Both the position numbers and the translations under genes were made by a program. Positions 5,812-7,153 of a stretch of DNA of 7,153 nucleotides are shown here, in pieces. The DNA is from CANLWN01 sp039815505 (GTDB lineage Bacteria > Bacteroidota > Bacteroidia > Flavobacteriales > Flavobacteriaceae): positions 1 through 7,153 of the forward strand of contig JBCBZE010000180.1 in NCBI GenBank assembly GCA_039815505.1, written 5' to 3'. The notes beneath the pieces are model-generated. The model ran no database searches. It saw only the letters and a program-made list of their open reading frames with translations, and was not told the origin of the DNA. How positions within the stretch are numbered: position 1 is the stretch's first letter; each line of letters begins with the position of its first letter.

Positions 5812-5924
5812 TGTAGGTTGGTTATGTATGACATATTAGTATAACCCCAGGGGTTTTTGTTACAGCAAGAGGGTCTTTTATTTGGATTTGGAAGATGTTT
5901 CCTCGCGAAACGCATATGATCGGA
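5812..5924. other. 113-bp intergenic region with three short inverted repeats
   Basis: This gap lies between the M20 hydrolase stop and the sigma factor start, both on the minus strand, and should hold the sigma promoter. It contains a perfect odd palindrome, AACCCC-A-GGGGTT (5843-5855), and GTTTC-CTCGC-GAAAC (5897-5911). One arm of GGACTAT-TTTCT-ATAGTCC (5922-5940) also reaches into it from the M20 gene. ATTTGG is repeated in tandem at 5880-5891. No open frame of note and no clear TAnnTTTG element is seen. No minus-strand hairpin is followed by a U tract, so read-through from the hydrolase into sigma is possible. Confidence 0.6.
5843..5855. repeat. 13-bp palindrome upstream of the sigma factor gene
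   Basis: AACCCCAGGGGTT is perfectly self-complementary around a central A and lies 32 bp before the sigma TTG start. On the plus strand it is followed by TTT (5856-5858), so it could be read as a weak plus-strand terminator, but no plus-strand gene needs one. Its position suits an operator or promoter-spacer element for the sigma gene; that is inference. Confidence 0.4.
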
Positions 5925-5940
5925 CTATTTTCTATAGTCC
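5922..5940 (-). repeat. Inverted repeat spanning the stop codon of the M20 hydrolase
   Basis: Two perfect 7-bp arms, GGACTAT and ATAGTCC, flank a 5-nt centre. The TAG stop codon (5927-5925) is inside one arm, so the mRNA would fold exactly over its own stop. No U tract follows on the minus strand, so this is not a standard intrinsic terminator; it could protect the 3' end or slow polymerase. Confidence 0.4.
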
Positions 5941-7153
5941 AAAGCGGGGGGGCGGTCTCCCAACAGCGGTATATATGTGAAGTCGGCGCCGCGGCGTTCA
6001 ATGAACTCTTCTTTTGCCTTGCTTACCAAGGAAGTATTGCGTAATAAATCGATAGCGGTCAGGGTTAAGGTTTTTGCGGCTACCATCATCCCTTTTTTAC
6101 CTATGGATGTTCCGCCTGCCGCAACGGCCTGCCAGCTATGTGCCGGTGTGCCCGGAACCCATGTGGCGCTACCCATTCCTACGGTAGGTACCGTAAAACT
6201 AACATCCCCCACATCCGTTGATCCATAGGCCTTTGCTTGGGTTTTATACGGTTGTATGGCTGTAGCTCTATCTTCATCTACTTCCGGATAACCTAAGCTT
6301 TTGGCAATTTTATCCGCAAATTCCTTTTCCTCGGGCGTATATTGGACCCCTCCCACTTTGGATAGATTATCATGCATTAATTTTTGCAGCGTGAGGTTCG
6401 GCAATAACTCATGGGTACCACCGATCATTTCATAATCCATAGTGGTACCGGTACCTAAAGCGGCACCTTCTGCGGCTTTTACGATACGATCAAAAATATC
6501 GATGACCATATCCCTTTTATTATGGCGGGCATAGTAATACACTTCCGCATAATCCGGAACTACATTAGGTGCTTTTCCACCGTTGGTAATCACGTAATGG
6601 ATGCGTGCTCTTTCAGGAATATGTTCCCGCATCATATTCACCATATGGTTCATGGCTTCCACCCCGTCTAGCGCGGAGCGTCCTTTCTCAGGAGATCCTG
6701 CCGCATGGGCAGAAATACCGTGGAACCTAAATTTAGCGGATTTATTTGCAAGCGCTGCACCGGCACTGGCCGCATTCTGGGAGCTAGGATGCCAATGCAA
6801 GGCAATATCCACATCCTTAAAAAGCCCTTCCCGTACCATATAGACTTTTCCGGATCCTCCTTCTTCGGCCGGACAGCCATAAAAACGTATGGTTCCTTTT
6901 ACGTCATTGCTCTTCATCCAGTTTTTTACTGCAATGGCAGCCGCAGTGGACGCTGTTCCGAACAAGTGATGACCGCAGGCATGCCCAGCGGCTTTATCGG
7001 CAGATTTTTTTTCGGGAATCGCTTGTTGCGATAGGCCTGGAAGGGCATCGTACTCCCCTAAAATGGCTATCACCGGGGCACCCTTACCATATTCGGCTAT
7101 AAAGGCCGTAGGGATTCCTGCAACACCCTTGTTAATTGTAAATCCCTCGTCAC
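5925..7153 (-). CDS. M20 family amidohydrolase, AbgB-like (5' end beyond window)
   Basis: A zinc-type peptidase/amidohydrolase of the M20 family, close to the p-aminobenzoyl-glutamate hydrolase B subunit type, which cleaves amide bonds of small N-acyl amino acids. The frame stays open from the stop to the right edge. The 26 codons before GTG at 7073 read DEGFTINKGVAGIPTAFIAE and YGKGAP, running straight into the conserved VIAILGEYDALPGLSQ, so the gene is truncated by the window and does not start at that GTG. Counted from the first complete codon in the window (7151), metal and catalytic motifs are the Asp of GEYDALPG (35), HACGHH (57-62), PAEEGG (95-99, with the Glu pair 96-97), LHWHPSS (118-124), STDVGDVSF (311-319) and TPAHSWQ (335-341). 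The dimerisation lid lies between about 140 and 240. At least 408 residues remain. Whether a signal peptide precedes them is not visible. Substrate is unknown. Confidence 0.93.
   Translation of the reverse strand, partial: DEGFTINKGVAGIPTAFIAEYGKGAPVIAILGEYDALPGLSQQAIPEKKSADKAAGHACGHHLFGTASTAAAIAVKNWMKSNDVKGTIRFYGCPAEEGGSGKVYMVREGLFKDVDIALHWHPSSQNAASAGAALANKSAKFRFHGISAHAAGSPEKGRSALDGVEAMNHMVNMMREHIPERARIHYVITNGGKAPNVVPDYAEVYYYARHNKRDMVIDIFDRIVKAAEGAALGTGTTMDYEMIGGTHELLPNLTLQKLMHDNLSKVGGVQYTPEEKEFADKIAKSLGYPEVDEDRATAIQPYKTQAKAYGSTDVGDVSFTVPTVGMGSATWVPGTPAHSWQAVAAGGTSIGKKGMMVAAKTLTLTAIDLLRNTSLVSKAKEEFIERRGADFTYIPLLGDRPPALDYRK

Noticed and set aside
5880..5891. Tandem ATTTGG repeat
   Set aside because: Two 6-bp copies in AT-rich intergenic DNA are easily due to chance; not a CRISPR or satellite.
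6601..7034. Plus-strand open frames opposite the M20 hydrolase
   Set aside because: They are antisense shadows of a strongly conserved enzyme, with low-complexity translated content and no start signals.
1..7153. Mobile elements, tRNA/rRNA genes, CRISPR arrays or a defence system
   Set aside because: No transposase, integrase, terminal repeats, spaced direct repeats, cloverleaf-like sequence or defence-type domain was seen; all genes read as conserved housekeeping or regulatory types.

Overview
The window looks like ordinary chromosomal DNA from a member of the Bacteroidota, most likely a marine Flavobacteriaceae (Zobellia/Maribacter-like; this is inference from protein style, not a database match). 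Supporting signs are moderate A+T content, few Shine-Dalgarno sequences, -7-like elements resembling the Bacteroidota TAnnTTTG consensus, and proteins that read as typical flavobacterial versions of their families. Nine protein-coding genes fill nearly the whole window. Two of them are cut by the window edges. I see no tRNA, rRNA, CRISPR array, insertion sequence or phage gene.

Left part (1-2448): a SpoIIM/DUF95 membrane protein on the minus strand overlaps, at its 3' end, the start of a further minus-strand gene that runs off the left edge. A 35-bp gap separates them from a divergent plus-strand pair, an RDD-domain membrane protein followed 4 bp later by a TRIC/UPF0126 cation channel. SpoIIM and RDD proteins are commonly neighbours in Bacteroidota, often beside MoxR and DUF58 genes, so the left edge probably enters such a membrane-protein cluster.

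Middle (2462-4665): a cyclophilin-type peptidyl-prolyl isomerase lipoprotein (minus) and a CoA-pyrophosphatase-like Nudix hydrolase (plus) start head to head, with their ATG codons sharing the sequence CATG. The Nudix gene is followed by a PlsC-like acyltransferase with unusual catalytic motifs (HX5D and FPQGTTK). Nudix and acyltransferase may form a small CoA/lipid-related unit.

Right part (4668-7153, all minus strand): an M20 amidohydrolase (AbgB-like) enters from the right edge with its N-terminus missing. A 113-bp gap rich in short inverted repeats follows. Then come an ECF sigma factor that appears to start at TTG and, 4-7 bp after it, a four-helix membrane protein of unknown function. 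That pair is probably one operon, and the membrane protein is a candidate, non-canonical regulator of the sigma factor.

I found no clearly new multi-gene system. The points most worth a second look are the overlapping start codons, the acyltransferase motifs, the sigma factor/membrane protein pair, and the overlapping gene at the left edge.
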